20,602 nt of DNA from JBBRUG01 sp038247995 (lineage in GTDB: Bacteria > Chloroflexota > Chloroflexia > Chloroflexales > Chloroflexaceae), in assembly GCA_038247995.1 (NCBI GenBank), contig JBBRUG010000068.1, positions 1 to 20,602 on the forward strand, written 5' to 3'. Shown here in pieces: positions 14,131 through 20,602 of the stretch. Each line of letters begins with the position of its first letter. Position 1 is the stretch's first letter. The translations under genes were made by a program, and so were the position numbers. The notes under the pieces were generated by a model. It was given only the letters and a program-made list of their open reading frames with translations. It ran no database searches and was not told the origin of the DNA.

Positions 14131-15756
14131 CTAATCTGGAAACAATTCGTCCATCTCATCCTGGGCCGAAGCCGGCGGCCCCTCACGCACAAGGCGGAGC
14201 GCCGTTGTACCGCGCCGCTCGACGGCCCGGTAGAGATCTTCATCATAGGGGCGCGTGCGGATCACCACCGGCATCGGCACCGCGTGCCCCAACACCAGCG
14301 CCTGCTGCTTGCTGTCGAGGGCGGCAAGCACCGCCCGCAGGCTCGCTCCGCCGCTCACCCCCGTAAACACCGCATCAATATCTTTCTCATCATTCAGCAG
14401 CGCCGTGATCCGCGTGCCAAGCTGGCTCATCACTTCGTTGTCAATCGACGAGGGCCGTTGATCGACCACCAGCAGCGTCACGCTGAACTTCCGCAACTCC
14501 CGCGCGATGGTGCCGAAGATCGTCTGCTTAGCGGTTGCCGGGTTGAGAAACTTGTGGGCCTCCTCAATGGTGATCATCAGCGGGCGTGGCTTATCGGCGG
14601 GATTCTGTGAATGAACAAAGGTATTGGTGGCCTCCACCCAACGCCGGTGAATGCGCCGCGTAATGATGTTCGCCACAAGCATGTAGATCAGGCTGCTGCT
14701 ATGCTCGCCAAACTCCAGCACCACATGGCGTCCGGCGACCAGCGCATCGATCAGGCGATCCACTGAAGAGAAGTCGGCGTGCTCGCGGATGAAGTCGAGG
14801 CGCGCCACTCGCGCCAGTTTGCGCTTGAGCGCACTGATCGCTCCGGCATGCGCGCCGGTACTGTCGGCGAACTCACGGATCGCGTCGCCGTCCATATCGA
14901 GCAGTTCACGTAGCCAGTGCTGCTTGAACCGGTCGTGCAGCAAATACGACGACTCGGTAGCAGTGCTGCTCAGGTTCAATTCCTGTTCCAGCACAATCAC
15001 ATCTTCCACCTCAATCTGGTCGAGGCCGATCACGATTGCTCCGTCGTAGGGGCGGCGGTTCGTACTCTTCGGGTCGATCGTATACACCAATACATCGCTG
15101 CCGAAGAGTTGGCGCAACCCCTTCACAAAGCCACCCGTTTCGGCATTCGCGCCCCAGCCGTACTCGCTGTGCATATCGAAGATCAGGTTACTCGCGACAT
15201 CGGCGTGGATGGCCCCGCAGAGCAGCAGCCGGGTGAGGAAGCTTTTGCCAGTGCCGCTCTTGCCGAAGATCCCGTTGGAGCGCTCGATCAGCCGCTCCAG
15301 ATTGATACACACCGGTACGTCCATATCAAGCGGGCGGCCGATCTCGAAGTATGTGCCGCCGGCGCCGCCGAATACCCGCCCGAAATCTTCTTCGTGCGCC
15401 TCGAAAACCGGCGAAAAGTGGCGTGGAATGGTTTTCACCGGCAGCATCTGCGCGCTATCATCAACGGGTAGCATCAGGCGCGGCATCACCTGGAGCGTGC
15501 CGTAGGTTGATGTGCCCGCGAGCACCTGGTGGATGAAAGGATCGCCGTGGGGTGGATCGATCAGCACTTTCTGGTTGGTTGCCTCAAGCGCAACGTCGGT
15601 GATCATCGAGAAGAACTCGTGTTTCTCGCCCTGGATCACGACAAACTTGCCGACCCGCATATCTTCGACGCTCTCGCGTGCTTCAAGGCGTGCAGTCAGC
15701 CCCTCGATGAGCGAACCACTGGTTACCACCCCGAGCCGGGTGCGTTGCTGGGTCAT
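14131..15756 (-). CDS. HerA/DUF87-type ATP-binding protein (FtsK-HerA superfamily)
   Basis: Predicted hexameric DNA-pumping ATPase of the HerA group, 541 aa. The N-terminal 150 residues look like the HAS-barrel domain that contacts a partner nuclease (LGVVTSGSLIEGLTARL, MRVGKFVVIQG). Walker A is GKSGTGKS (165-172) and Walker B with catalytic acids is LMITIEEAHKF (393-403). QRPSSID (433-439) is the sensor/arginine-finger region, and the C-terminal RTRPYDEDLY is also family-like. I chose the ATG at 15756 because AAGGAG lies about 6 nt upstream; the longer reading from 15864 has no family sequence. The usual partner nuclease NurA is absent from both sides, so this is an orphan HerA. It may act in repair or segregation with a distant partner. 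Confidence 0.9.
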   Translation of the reverse strand: MTQQRTRLGVVTSGSLIEGLTARLEARESVEDMRVGKFVVIQGEKHEFFSMITDVALEATNQKVLIDPPHGDPFIHQVLAGTSTYGTLQVMPRLMLPVDDSAQMLPVKTIPRHFSPVFEAHEEDFGRVFGGAGGTYFEIGRPLDMDVPVCINLERLIERSNGIFGKSGTGKSFLTRLLLCGAIHADVASNLIFDMHSEYGWGANAETGGFVKGLRQLFGSDVLVYTIDPKSTNRRPYDGAIVIGLDQIEVEDVIVLEQELNLSSTATESSYLLHDRFKQHWLRELLDMDGDAIREFADSTGAHAGAISALKRKLARVARLDFIREHADFSSVDRLIDALVAGRHVVLEFGEHSSSLIYMLVANIITRRIHRRWVEATNTFVHSQNPADKPRPLMITIEEAHKFLNPATAKQTIFGTIARELRKFSVTLLVVDQRPSSIDNEVMSQLGTRITALLNDEKDIDAVFTGVSGGASLRAVLAALDSKQQALVLGHAVPMPVVIRTRPYDEDLYRAVERRGTTALRLVREGPPASAQDEMDELFPD

Positions 15757-16134
15757 ATTGGCTCCTTCAGGCAAATCTTTAGGCGCTAGGCAGATGGATG
15801 GCCGAGATGTGCATTGTGCGCAGTGCGTTGGATCTCGGTAAAATGCCTTGTCTGCTACTAGCACAAATATACCACAAGCTGGAATAAAGCCCAGGAATCA
15901 AATGTTAGGCATAATCCTCAGGCAGTTTAGCGAAAACTCTCACCGAATCTATGATCTTCGGGCGTTTATTCCAACCCTGGCAAATTTCCAGGCCGGGCAA
16001 GTTTTAGAATAGCTTCATCATTTTCAGGTGCATAACGTCCGCTCATGCGGCTCTGTCGTCTGCCGCTTGAAAGCATTCCTAAGCGGCAAGTATCTGTGTT
16101 CAATGTTCTAACGCTAGCTCTGAACGAACTATGT
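15757..16134. other. AT-richer intergenic region between HerA ATPase and response regulator
   Basis: A 378-nt region between divergent genes, visibly richer in A/T than its neighbours. It holds an imperfect inverted repeat: GGAATAAA-GCCC (15881-15892) against GGGCG-TTTATTCC (from about 15960 to 15972), with one bulged base. It also holds CCTGG/CCAGG arms near 15975-15992, a possible minus-strand mini-ORF of 26 codons (15966-16046) without a ribosome site, and the dyad and promoter of the response regulator. No RNA gene was recognised. Confidence 0.4.
16061..16096 (+). promoter_or_regulatory. Promoter with overlapping dyad upstream of response regulator
   Basis: TTGAAA (16067-16072), 18-nt spacer and TATCTG (16091-16096) form a fair promoter. 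A perfect dyad TGCCGCTT (16061-16068) / AAGCGGCA (16081-16088), with 12 nt between arms, straddles the -35 box and is a candidate operator. Confidence 0.45.
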
Positions 16135-16491
16135 ATGCGTATCTTACTGGTCGAGGATGAACCCGATGTACGTGCATTTATGCTGCGTGCATTGGCCATT
16201 ATTAGCCCGCAAGCCGAGATCATTGCCGCTGAAGACGGTCGTCAGGCGCTTATGCATTTCACCGAACGCAAGATTGATCTGATTATTAGCGACCAGCACA
16301 TGCCCTATCTATCTGGCCTCGAACTGCTTCAGGCAATTCGTCGCTCGTCGGATGTGCCGTTTGTGCTGATCTCGGCCGATAGCGCTGTCGCTGAAGCCGC
16401 TCATGCCGCCGGTGCCTCGTGTTTCCTGGCGAAGCCCTTCTCGCTGAATGCACTGCGGCAAGCCGTCGAATACCTCGCGCCTGCTGCGTGA
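16135..16491 (+). CDS. Single-domain response regulator (CheY-like receiver)
   Basis: A stand-alone receiver domain of 118 aa that accepts phosphate from a histidine kinase and signals by protein contact, since it has no output domain. Key residues: acidic pocket E7/D8 in LLVEDEPD, phospho-acceptor Asp53 in LIISDQHMP, Ser80 in VLISAD (the Thr/Ser switch) and Lys100 in FLAKPF. The C-terminal helix SLNALRQAVEYL completes the fold. The start at MRILLVEDEP fits the family; upstream in-frame ATG 16045 would add 30 atypical residues. The ribosome site is weak. No kinase is nearby, so the partner is unknown; roles in motility or phosphorelay are possible. Confidence 0.88.
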   Translation: MRILLVEDEPDVRAFMLRALAIISPQAEIIAAEDGRQALMHFTERKIDLIISDQHMPYLSGLELLQAIRRSSDVPFVLISADSAVAEAAHAAGASCFLAKPFSLNALRQAVEYLAPAA

Positions 16492-16547
16492 TCGGGTATA
16501 CTTATCAATGCAAAAGGTAAAACGCAAAACGTAAACTATAGTCCTCG

Positions 16548-16606
16548 GGCGTGAGGCGTAAGGCGTAATTCATACGATCGTTCACCCACTCACCCACTCA
16601 CCCACT
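16548..16606. repeat. Adjacent 7-bp and 8-bp tandem repeats upstream of HAD gene
   Basis: Three copies of GGCGTRA (16548-16568: GGCGTGA, GGCGTAA, GGCGTAA), then three perfect copies of CACCCACT (16583-16606) ending next to the ribosome site of the HAD gene. An AAAACG pair (about 16519-16531) precedes them. The 129-nt spacer 16492-16620 holds little else. Confidence 0.8.
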
Positions 16607-16620
16607 GGAGCAGAGCAAAC

Positions 16621-17403
16621 ATGCCCGTGATCCCTGCCTACGACGGCTACATCTTTGATCTGGACGGTACCATCTACCTGGGCGATATGTTGCTGCCGCA
16701 CGCCGCTGAAGTGCTGGCGCATCTACGGGCGACGGATCGCAAAGTGGCATTTCTATCGAATAATCCAACCCGCACCCGTGAGCAGTATGTCACGAAACTG
16801 CGCGGCTTCGGCCTCCAGGCTGATCTTGACGAGGTTGTAAATTCGTCGTATGTGCTGGTCCAATGGCTCCTGACTAATGCGCCTGAGGCAACGCTGTTTG
16901 TCGTCGGTGAGGCGCCGCTGATCGGCGAGCTTGCAGCGGCCGGATTCCGCCTCAGCGAAGAGGCCGGCGCAATCGATATTGTTGTGGCCAGTTTTGACCG
17001 CACCTTTACGTACCACAAATTGCAGGTTGCCTTCGATGCGATCCGCGCCGGAGCGCGCCTCGTTGCAACCAATCCCGATCGCTTCTGCCCGGTGCCGGGT
17101 GGCGGCGAACCCGATGCCGCCGCGATGATCGCTGCGATCGAGGCCTGTACTAACACGCGCTGCGAAGTGAATGTCGGTAAACCTTCGCCGATTATGGCTC
17201 GAACCGTCGGCGCGCTGCTGGAGTTGCCCCCCGAGCGCTGCCTGATGGTCGGTGATCGGCTAATGACCGATATCGCCATGGGCGCCGAAGCGGGTATGGA
17301 CACTGCGCTTGTGCTGACGGGCGATAGCACCCGCGCCGACCTCCCCGGTGCGCCGCATCAGCCAACTTTTGTGATTGAGCGTTTGGCCCAATTGTCCTCT
17401 TGA
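16621..17403 (+). CDS. HAD-IIA family phosphatase (NagD/phosphoglycolate phosphatase-like)
   Basis: Mg2+-dependent phosphatase of the haloacid dehalogenase superfamily, class IIA, 260 aa. Motif I is FDLDGTIYLG with nucleophile Asp13 and acid Asp15. Motif II is FLSNNPTR with Ser46. Motif III is GKPSP with Lys187, and motif IV is MVGDRLMTDIAMG with Asp212 and Asp217. The C2-type cap lies between motifs II and III (about 70-180). All catalytic residues are intact. Substrate is not predictable; relatives act on phosphoglycolate, glycerol phosphate, p-nitrophenyl phosphate or nucleotides. GGAG (16607-16610) is 10 nt before the ATG. A 76-aa unknown gene follows after 56 nt and probably shares the transcript. 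Confidence 0.92.
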   Translation: MPVIPAYDGYIFDLDGTIYLGDMLLPHAAEVLAHLRATDRKVAFLSNNPTRTREQYVTKLRGFGLQADLDEVVNSSYVLVQWLLTNAPEATLFVVGEAPLIGELAAAGFRLSEEAGAIDIVVASFDRTFTYHKLQVAFDAIRAGARLVATNPDRFCPVPGGGEPDAAAMIAAIEACTNTRCEVNVGKPSPIMARTVGALLELPPERCLMVGDRLMTDIAMGAEAGMDTALVLTGDSTRADLPGAPHQPTFVIERLAQLSS

Positions 17404-17459
17404 CGAGTAGTGGTGAACGGTCTACACTACACGCCATGGAACAAATGAGAGGAGCCGCA

Positions 17460-17690
17460 ATGACCCCTGCGCAGCGGATAACACAGCCCACCTATTTTCC
17501 ATCGCTCAGCGGCGAACGGCGCACTTCCGATGGCTTCTTTGCGCCGACGGTGCTGCGGAGCATGCTCTTGCTTAGCGGCGCGGCGCACCCCGCCGATGCT
17601 ACGCTGGCTCGGCTCTCCGACGAGGAGTTAGTCATCCTGCGCGCCACGCTGATCGCGCTTACCGCCGACGACCCGACCAGGGCTGCTTAA
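17460..17690 (+). CDS. Hypothetical 76-aa protein
   Basis: No family recognised. The start at 17460 has a strong GAGAGGAG (17447-17454) 5 nt upstream, better than the longer readings from 17400 or 17436. The sequence is soluble-looking: a polar N-terminus (TPAQRITQPTYFPSLSGERRTSDGFF), then APTVLRSMLLLSG and an acidic helical end (LARLSDEELVILRATLIAL). The good ribosome site, GC-rich third positions and a terminator 30 nt after the stop support a real gene, co-transcribed with the HAD phosphatase. Confidence 0.7.
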   Translation: MTPAQRITQPTYFPSLSGERRTSDGFFAPTVLRSMLLLSGAAHPADATLARLSDEELVILRATLIALTADDPTRAA

Positions 17691-17720
17691 CCGAACCCAG
17701 CGCTGTTTTCAGCATAACGA

Positions 17721-17760
17721 AGCCCCCTGACGCTTAAAGGCGCTCAGGGGGCTTTTTGTT
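17721..17760 (+). terminator. Rho-independent terminator
   Basis: AGCCCCCTGA (17721-17730) pairs with TCAGGGGGCT (17744-17753), with inner CGC/GCG pairing, followed directly by a TTTTTGTT tract. It ends the response regulator/HAD/hypothetical transcript. The best terminator in the window. Confidence 0.93.
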
Positions 17761-17802
17761 GGACGACGGACGATGGGCAGCGGTCGAACTGCGAACCGTC
17801 AG

Positions 17803-17928
17803 ACTGTCCGACTGTCCGACTGTCCGACTGTCCGACTGTCCGACTGTCCGACTGTCCGACTGTCCGACTGTCCGACTGTCCGACTGTCCGACTGTCCGAC
17901 TGTCCGACTGTCCGACTGTCCGACTGTC
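17803..17928. repeat. 8-bp tandem repeat ACTGTCCG, 15.75 copies
   Basis: Perfect head-to-tail array of ACTGTCCG covering 126 nt, with no mismatch across 15 full units and a final ACTGTC. It sits between the terminator at 17760 and the stop codon of the convergent YceI gene, and its last 2 nt are part of that stop codon. Unspaced units rule out CRISPR. As a perfect microsatellite it is probably length-variable by slippage. Confidence 0.97.
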
Positions 17929-18694
17929 AAGCTGTTCGTGCTATAAAGCGGAAGGTGATCAGCACTTCATCTTCAGCGCTCAGGACGCCGAGAATGTTCG
18001 GCGGCTCAAAGCCAAAATCCGTCATCAGGATCTGGGTTGTGGCCACGCCGGTCATGGTGTCGCCATCGACCATACCACTCACTTCAAACGTCACCGGTCG
18101 GGTCGTCTCGCGGATCGTCAGGTCACCGGTAATGCTGATCGTCAGTTCCTGGCCGGCGGTGTAGCTGCTGGGCAGACCATCGATTTGGGTGGGAACGAAG
18201 GTTGCCACCGGGAAGCGCGCCGACTCAAGCCATTGGCCGCGGATGGCATTGTCGCGCCGGGGACTGTCGGACTGGAAGGCGCCGATATTGATCTCGATCG
18301 GGCCGATACTACTATTCTGCGGGTTCGCTGCGTCGAGTTGGATCGCGCCGGTTACTTCCTGGGTCACGCCCACGGCCACAACATAGCGATTATTCTGATT
18401 GAGAAACGTCTCACCTACTTCGTACTGCACACTCGACTCAGCCGGAACAATCTGATAGGTGACGCTGGCCGCTGCCGGCTCGGCTGTCGGTGCGGCGGCA
18501 GTGGTTGGTTCGCTAGTTGCTACCGCTGCGTCAGTGGGCACGGGCTCCGTTGGCGGCTCAGCTGTCGGTTCCGGTGCGGCGGTTGGTTCGGGTACGGCTG
18601 TCGGTTCAGGCGCAGCAGTAGGCGCTGTGGCGGCGCTGGCCCCACACGCTGCCAGCAGCACAGTCAGAACGAGCATCGCAGCAATACGCATCAT
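17927..18694 (-). CDS. YceI-family lipoprotein with Pro/Thr/Glu-rich linker
   Basis: Predicted surface lipoprotein, 255 aa. A short signal peptide MMRIAAMLVLTVLLAAC has lipobox LLAAC with Cys17 as the lipid site. Residues 23-75 form a low-complexity Pro/Ala/Thr/Glu linker (APEPTAVPEPTAAPEPTAEP). From residue 78 a YceI lipocalin-like domain follows (TYQIVPAESSVQYEVGETF ... ITGDLTIRETTRPVTFEV ... DFGFEPP). YceI proteins bind polyisoprenoid or amide lipids in a beta-barrel; the ligand here is unknown. The double ATG at 18694/18691 has AGGAG about 10 nt upstream; the ATG at 18712 would overlap that ribosome site. It is divergent from the sortase, and its 3' end abuts the 8-bp tandem array. Confidence 0.88.
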   Translation of the reverse strand: MMRIAAMLVLTVLLAACGASAATAPTAAPEPTAVPEPTAAPEPTAEPPTEPVPTDAAVATSEPTTAAAPTAEPAAASVTYQIVPAESSVQYEVGETFLNQNNRYVVAVGVTQEVTGAIQLDAANPQNSSIGPIEINIGAFQSDSPRRDNAIRGQWLESARFPVATFVPTQIDGLPSSYTAGQELTISITGDLTIRETTRPVTFEVSGMVDGDTMTGVATTQILMTDFGFEPPNILGVLSAEDEVLITFRFIARTA

Positions 18695-18981
18695 TAGTGT
18701 CATACTCCTCATTGCGAAGAAGGCGCTACCCCATAAAAATACGCCACTCCTATGCCCAAATAGCCGAGCCGAACGCTCGACACATCTTTGTGCAGGGGTA
18801 GCGCTACAATCTGTCCAGCAGTAGCGTACGCTGGGAGCAGCTACTTCGTCAAATGAGTGTTTGCTTAAAGGTGTGTTAGGTTGGTTTGGCAGATCCCGTA
18901 ACCAGTGTATGGCTCATGGTATACTGCTAAAGAGTAACCTTCCTGCCGTGTCGAAGGTCGGAAGCAAGGGAGTTACGCCGC
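18695..18981. other. Divergent intergenic region, YceI and sortase
   Basis: A 287-nt spacer holding the ribosome site of the YceI gene at its left end. On the plus strand there is an extended -10 TGGTATACT (18917-18925) with no good -35 box, about 57 nt before the sortase ATG and a likely sortase promoter. Nothing else was recognised. Confidence 0.4.
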
Positions 18982-19836
18982 ATGCAGACGCTTTCAGGAT
19001 CGCACCCGGTGGTGCGCCCTTCGCGCTCAACAGCGCTTCGCCGCCTTTATTGGACCCTGGGTAACCTGCTGATGGTAGCGGGGATTTACCTGCTGTTCTA
19101 TGTGGGCGGTATGTATGTGCAGATCGAGTATCAGCGCCTCGCCGCTCGCGGCGATAGCGATTTCGAATTACCGCGACCGGCTGTGGTCGTTCCGGCGCCG
19201 GTAACGGCAAGTGCGCCAACCGACGCGTCCGCTCAGGCCGAGGCTGCCCTGGTGGCTGCTTTTAGTGCGCCAAATTTGAACGGCCAGATTGCGTCGGCGC
19301 CGCCGAGCGCCCAGCAAGCCGCCCATATTGCTACAGTTGAACGATTGGTGATCCCCAGCGTGGCGATCGACTCGAAGGTGATCGAGGTTGGGTGGAGCGT
19401 GCAGGAGCAGAGCGGCCAGCAAGTGGCCGTGTGGGATGTTGCCGAGTTTGCCGTGGGCCAGCATCGCGGGTCGGCGAACCCCGGCGAAGGCGACAATATT
19501 GTGCTTGCCGGGCACGTCGGTGGGTATGGGCAAGTCTTCCGCGATCTGTTCTATGTGCAACCCGGCGATCAGATGGTGCTCTATAGCGGTGGACAGCAGT
19601 TTGTGTATGTGATCGCCGAGCGCCTTGTGGTTGATGAGGATCGCGCACCGCTTGAACAACGCATTGCCAACGCGCAGATGATCGCGCCTACCGATAGCGA
19701 AATGATCACGCTGGTTACGTGCTGGCCGGCTACCGGCCCCGATAAGTTCACCCAGCGCGTGATTGTGCGCGCCGTGCCCTTCGGCGTCAACGCCACCACC
19801 GACAGCGAAAACATCGGCGTCCAGACGATGCGTTAG
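18982..19836 (+). CDS. Sortase-family cysteine transpeptidase
   Basis: Membrane-anchored transpeptidase that would cleave a sorting motif and attach proteins to the cell surface or to each other. Length 284 aa. One N-terminal transmembrane helix (about 25-46) is followed by a Pro/Ala-rich linker (60-115) and the sortase domain (118-270). The catalytic triad is visible as His178 in VLAGHVGG, Cys247 in TLVTCWP and Arg259 in FTQRVIV. The start of the barrel, RLVIPSVAIDSKVIEVGW, is typical. AAGGGAG (18966-18972) supports the start. The subclass (D or E) is uncertain. No LPxTG-like substrate is in the window, and the divergent YceI protein has no C-terminal sorting signal. Confidence 0.92.
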   Translation: MQTLSGSHPVVRPSRSTALRRLYWTLGNLLMVAGIYLLFYVGGMYVQIEYQRLAARGDSDFELPRPAVVVPAPVTASAPTDASAQAEAALVAAFSAPNLNGQIASAPPSAQQAAHIATVERLVIPSVAIDSKVIEVGWSVQEQSGQQVAVWDVAEFAVGQHRGSANPGEGDNIVLAGHVGGYGQVFRDLFYVQPGDQMVLYSGGQQFVYVIAERLVVDEDRAPLEQRIANAQMIAPTDSEMITLVTCWPATGPDKFTQRVIVRAVPFGVNATTDSENIGVQTMR

Positions 19837-19857
19837 GCGGAGCGCAAAGCGTTCCGC
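19837..19857 (+). terminator. Hairpin directly after sortase gene
   Basis: GCGGAGCGC (19837-19845) pairs with GCGTTCCGC (19849-19857) with one G-T wobble and an AAA loop, starting at the base after the stop codon. No T-tract follows. It lies in the 46-nt convergent spacer and may act as a terminator for either gene. Confidence 0.5.
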
Positions 19858-19867
19858 TCCACATCTG

Positions 19868-19895
19868 CCGTCTGCGTCCTGCCTACCGTCTGCGT
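19868..19895. repeat. 10-bp direct repeat CCGTCTGCGT
   Basis: CCGTCTGCGT occurs at 19868-19877 and again at 19886-19895, 8 nt apart. The second copy is inside the end of the glycosyltransferase gene and the first is downstream of its stop. Confidence 0.7.
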
Positions 19896-20602
19896 ACCCA
19901 ACGCGGCATCTGCAAGCCACACAGGCCCCGGCGCGGCGTTGGCACCGCCCACGGCTCAACGCCCAGCAGTTGCTCCATCACCACGCGTGCAATCTGGCTT
20001 GAACCATCGCGCGGCACCGCGTGTACCGAGTGGTCAACCGTGGCCGCATAGCGCTCCGGTGTTTCCATATCACGGACTGCCGTAATAATCCGCTCGTTGG
20101 TCGGGCAATACATCCCCAGTTCATAATTCAGCACAAAATCGATATTGCCGCGCTCCTGCATCCCCACCGCCTCAGTGACGATCACCGGCTTGCGCATCAC
20201 CAAAGCTTCCATCAGTGTGCCTGGGCCGGCTTTGGTGATCACCAGGTCGCTGGCGGCCATCAACTGCTCCATATTGTCGACGAAACCGAAGATGTGGCTG
20301 TGCTGGCCGCGTGGGCCACGGGTAAGCTCTTCGTAGAGTGTGCGGTTTTTTCCCGTGATGACGAATAGCTGGTGGGCGGGAAAAGCCCGTTCGATTTCCG
20401 TCACTAATTCTTGCAGGCGCCCTGATCCAACCCCGCCGCTGGTAAGCAAGATGCTCGGTCGATCGAAGGCCACGCCCAGCGCCAGGCGCGCTTCGGCGGC
20501 GCTCTGATTGTAGTGCGCAAATTTAGGATGTACCGGGAATCCGGTGCGTTGCATTCGGCTTGGGCGGATGCCGCGCCGATACATTAGTTTGTAGGCTTCA
20601 TC
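19883..20602 (-). CDS. GT28-type glycosyltransferase, MGDG synthase-like (5' end outside window)
   Basis: C-terminal 239 residues of a GT-B enzyme; the reading frame runs open to the window edge, so the true start is beyond it. The part seen is the nucleotide-sugar domain: GFPVHPKF, LGVAFDRPSILLTSGGVGSG, QLFVITGKN, GFVDNMEQLMAASDLVITKAGPGTLMEAL and PVIVTEAVGMQERGN. These match the monogalactosyl-/monoglucosyldiacylglycerol synthase and MurG-related group, which transfers a hexose from UDP- (or GDP-) sugar to diacylglycerol at the membrane. A glycolipid role fits a phototrophic Chloroflexales cell, which contains galactolipids, but MurG-like or other acceptors cannot be excluded. The tail PRRGLCGLQMPRWVRRR is basic and may contact the membrane. 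Confidence 0.85.
   Translation of the reverse strand, partial: DEAYKLMYRRGIRPSRMQRTGFPVHPKFAHYNQSAAEARLALGVAFDRPSILLTSGGVGSGRLQELVTEIERAFPAHQLFVITGKNRTLYEELTRGPRGQHSHIFGFVDNMEQLMAASDLVITKAGPGTLMEALVMRKPVIVTEAVGMQERGNIDFVLNYELGMYCPTNERIITAVRDMETPERYAATVDHSVHAVPRDGSSQIARVVMEQLLGVEPWAVPTPRRGLCGLQMPRWVRRR

Noticed and set aside
15966..16046. 26-codon minus-strand gene
   Set aside because: No ribosome site and no recognised homologue; kept only as a low-interest finding, not as a coding feature.
17803..17928. CRISPR array
   Set aside because: Units are 8 bp with no spacers and there are no cas genes nearby.
17756..18697. 313-codon plus-strand open frame with repeated LSDCPTVR
   Set aside because: The repeat part is a translation of the 8-bp array, and the rest is antisense to the YceI lipoprotein gene, which has a clear signal peptide and domain.
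19168..19959. 263-codon minus-strand open frame
   Set aside because: Antisense to the sortase, whose His/Cys/Arg triad is intact; it has no recognisable domain.
1..20602. tRNA, rRNA, insertion sequence or prophage genes
   Set aside because: No cloverleaf, rRNA stretch, transposase, integrase or phage structural protein was seen on either strand.

Overview
The window looks like chromosomal DNA from a GC-rich member of the Chloroflexota, most likely a filamentous anoxygenic phototroph of the Chloroflexales. This is inferred from gene content and protein style: Sdh/FrdAB of the long flavoprotein type, a glycolipid-type GT28 glycosyltransferase, a sortase, a HerA-like ATPase and a penicillin acylase-family enzyme side by side. 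No rRNA, 16S marker or taxon-specific gene is present, so the assignment is tentative. There are 17 protein genes that I accept. One (right edge) is cut by the window. There are no tRNA or rRNA genes, no insertion sequences and no CRISPR array.

Layout. (1) 48-2843, plus strand: sdhA-sdhB, the catalytic flavoprotein and iron-sulfur subunits of succinate dehydrogenase/fumarate reductase; the membrane subunit is presumably just upstream of the window. (2) 2887-6150, minus strand: citrate synthase, a TrmH/SpoU RNA 2'-O-methyltransferase that overlaps it by 4 nt, and a GT4 glycosyltransferase. (3) 6309-6623, plus strand: a small helix-turn-helix protein divergent from citrate synthase. The spacer holds a perfect 16+16 bp inverted repeat whose outer ends are the -35 boxes of both divergent promoters. 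(4) 6642-10030, minus strand: an SDR oxidoreductase and a large penicillin acylase-type Ntn hydrolase. (5) 10327-14029, plus strand: a tight cluster with a polyprenyl synthetase homologue lacking its aspartate motifs, an animal-type PLP serine/threonine dehydratase, an APH-fold kinase homologue lacking its catalytic Asp, and 6-phosphogluconolactonase. (6) 14131-15756, minus strand: a HerA/DUF87 ATPase. (7) 16135-17690, plus strand: a single-domain response regulator, a HAD-IIA phosphatase and a 76-aa unknown protein, closed by a textbook terminator. (8) 17803-17928: an 8-bp tandem repeat of nearly 16 copies. (9) 17927-20602: a YceI lipoprotein (minus), a sortase (plus) and the C-terminal part of a GT28 glycosyltransferase (minus).

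How the genes fit together. Citrate synthase, Sdh and 6-phosphogluconolactonase are central carbon metabolism. The two glycosyltransferases, sortase and YceI lipoprotein are envelope functions. The parts most worth follow-up are: (a) the citrate synthase/HTH divergon, where an HTH domain that I recall being fused to some citrate synthases is a separate protein next to a strong palindromic operator; and (b) the 10327-13227 operon, in which two proteins keep an enzyme fold but have lost catalytic residues and flank an intact PLP dehydratase with 4-nt spacing on one side and a 1-nt overlap on the other. Several intergenic spacers also carry short tandem repeats with different units, a recurring feature of this window.
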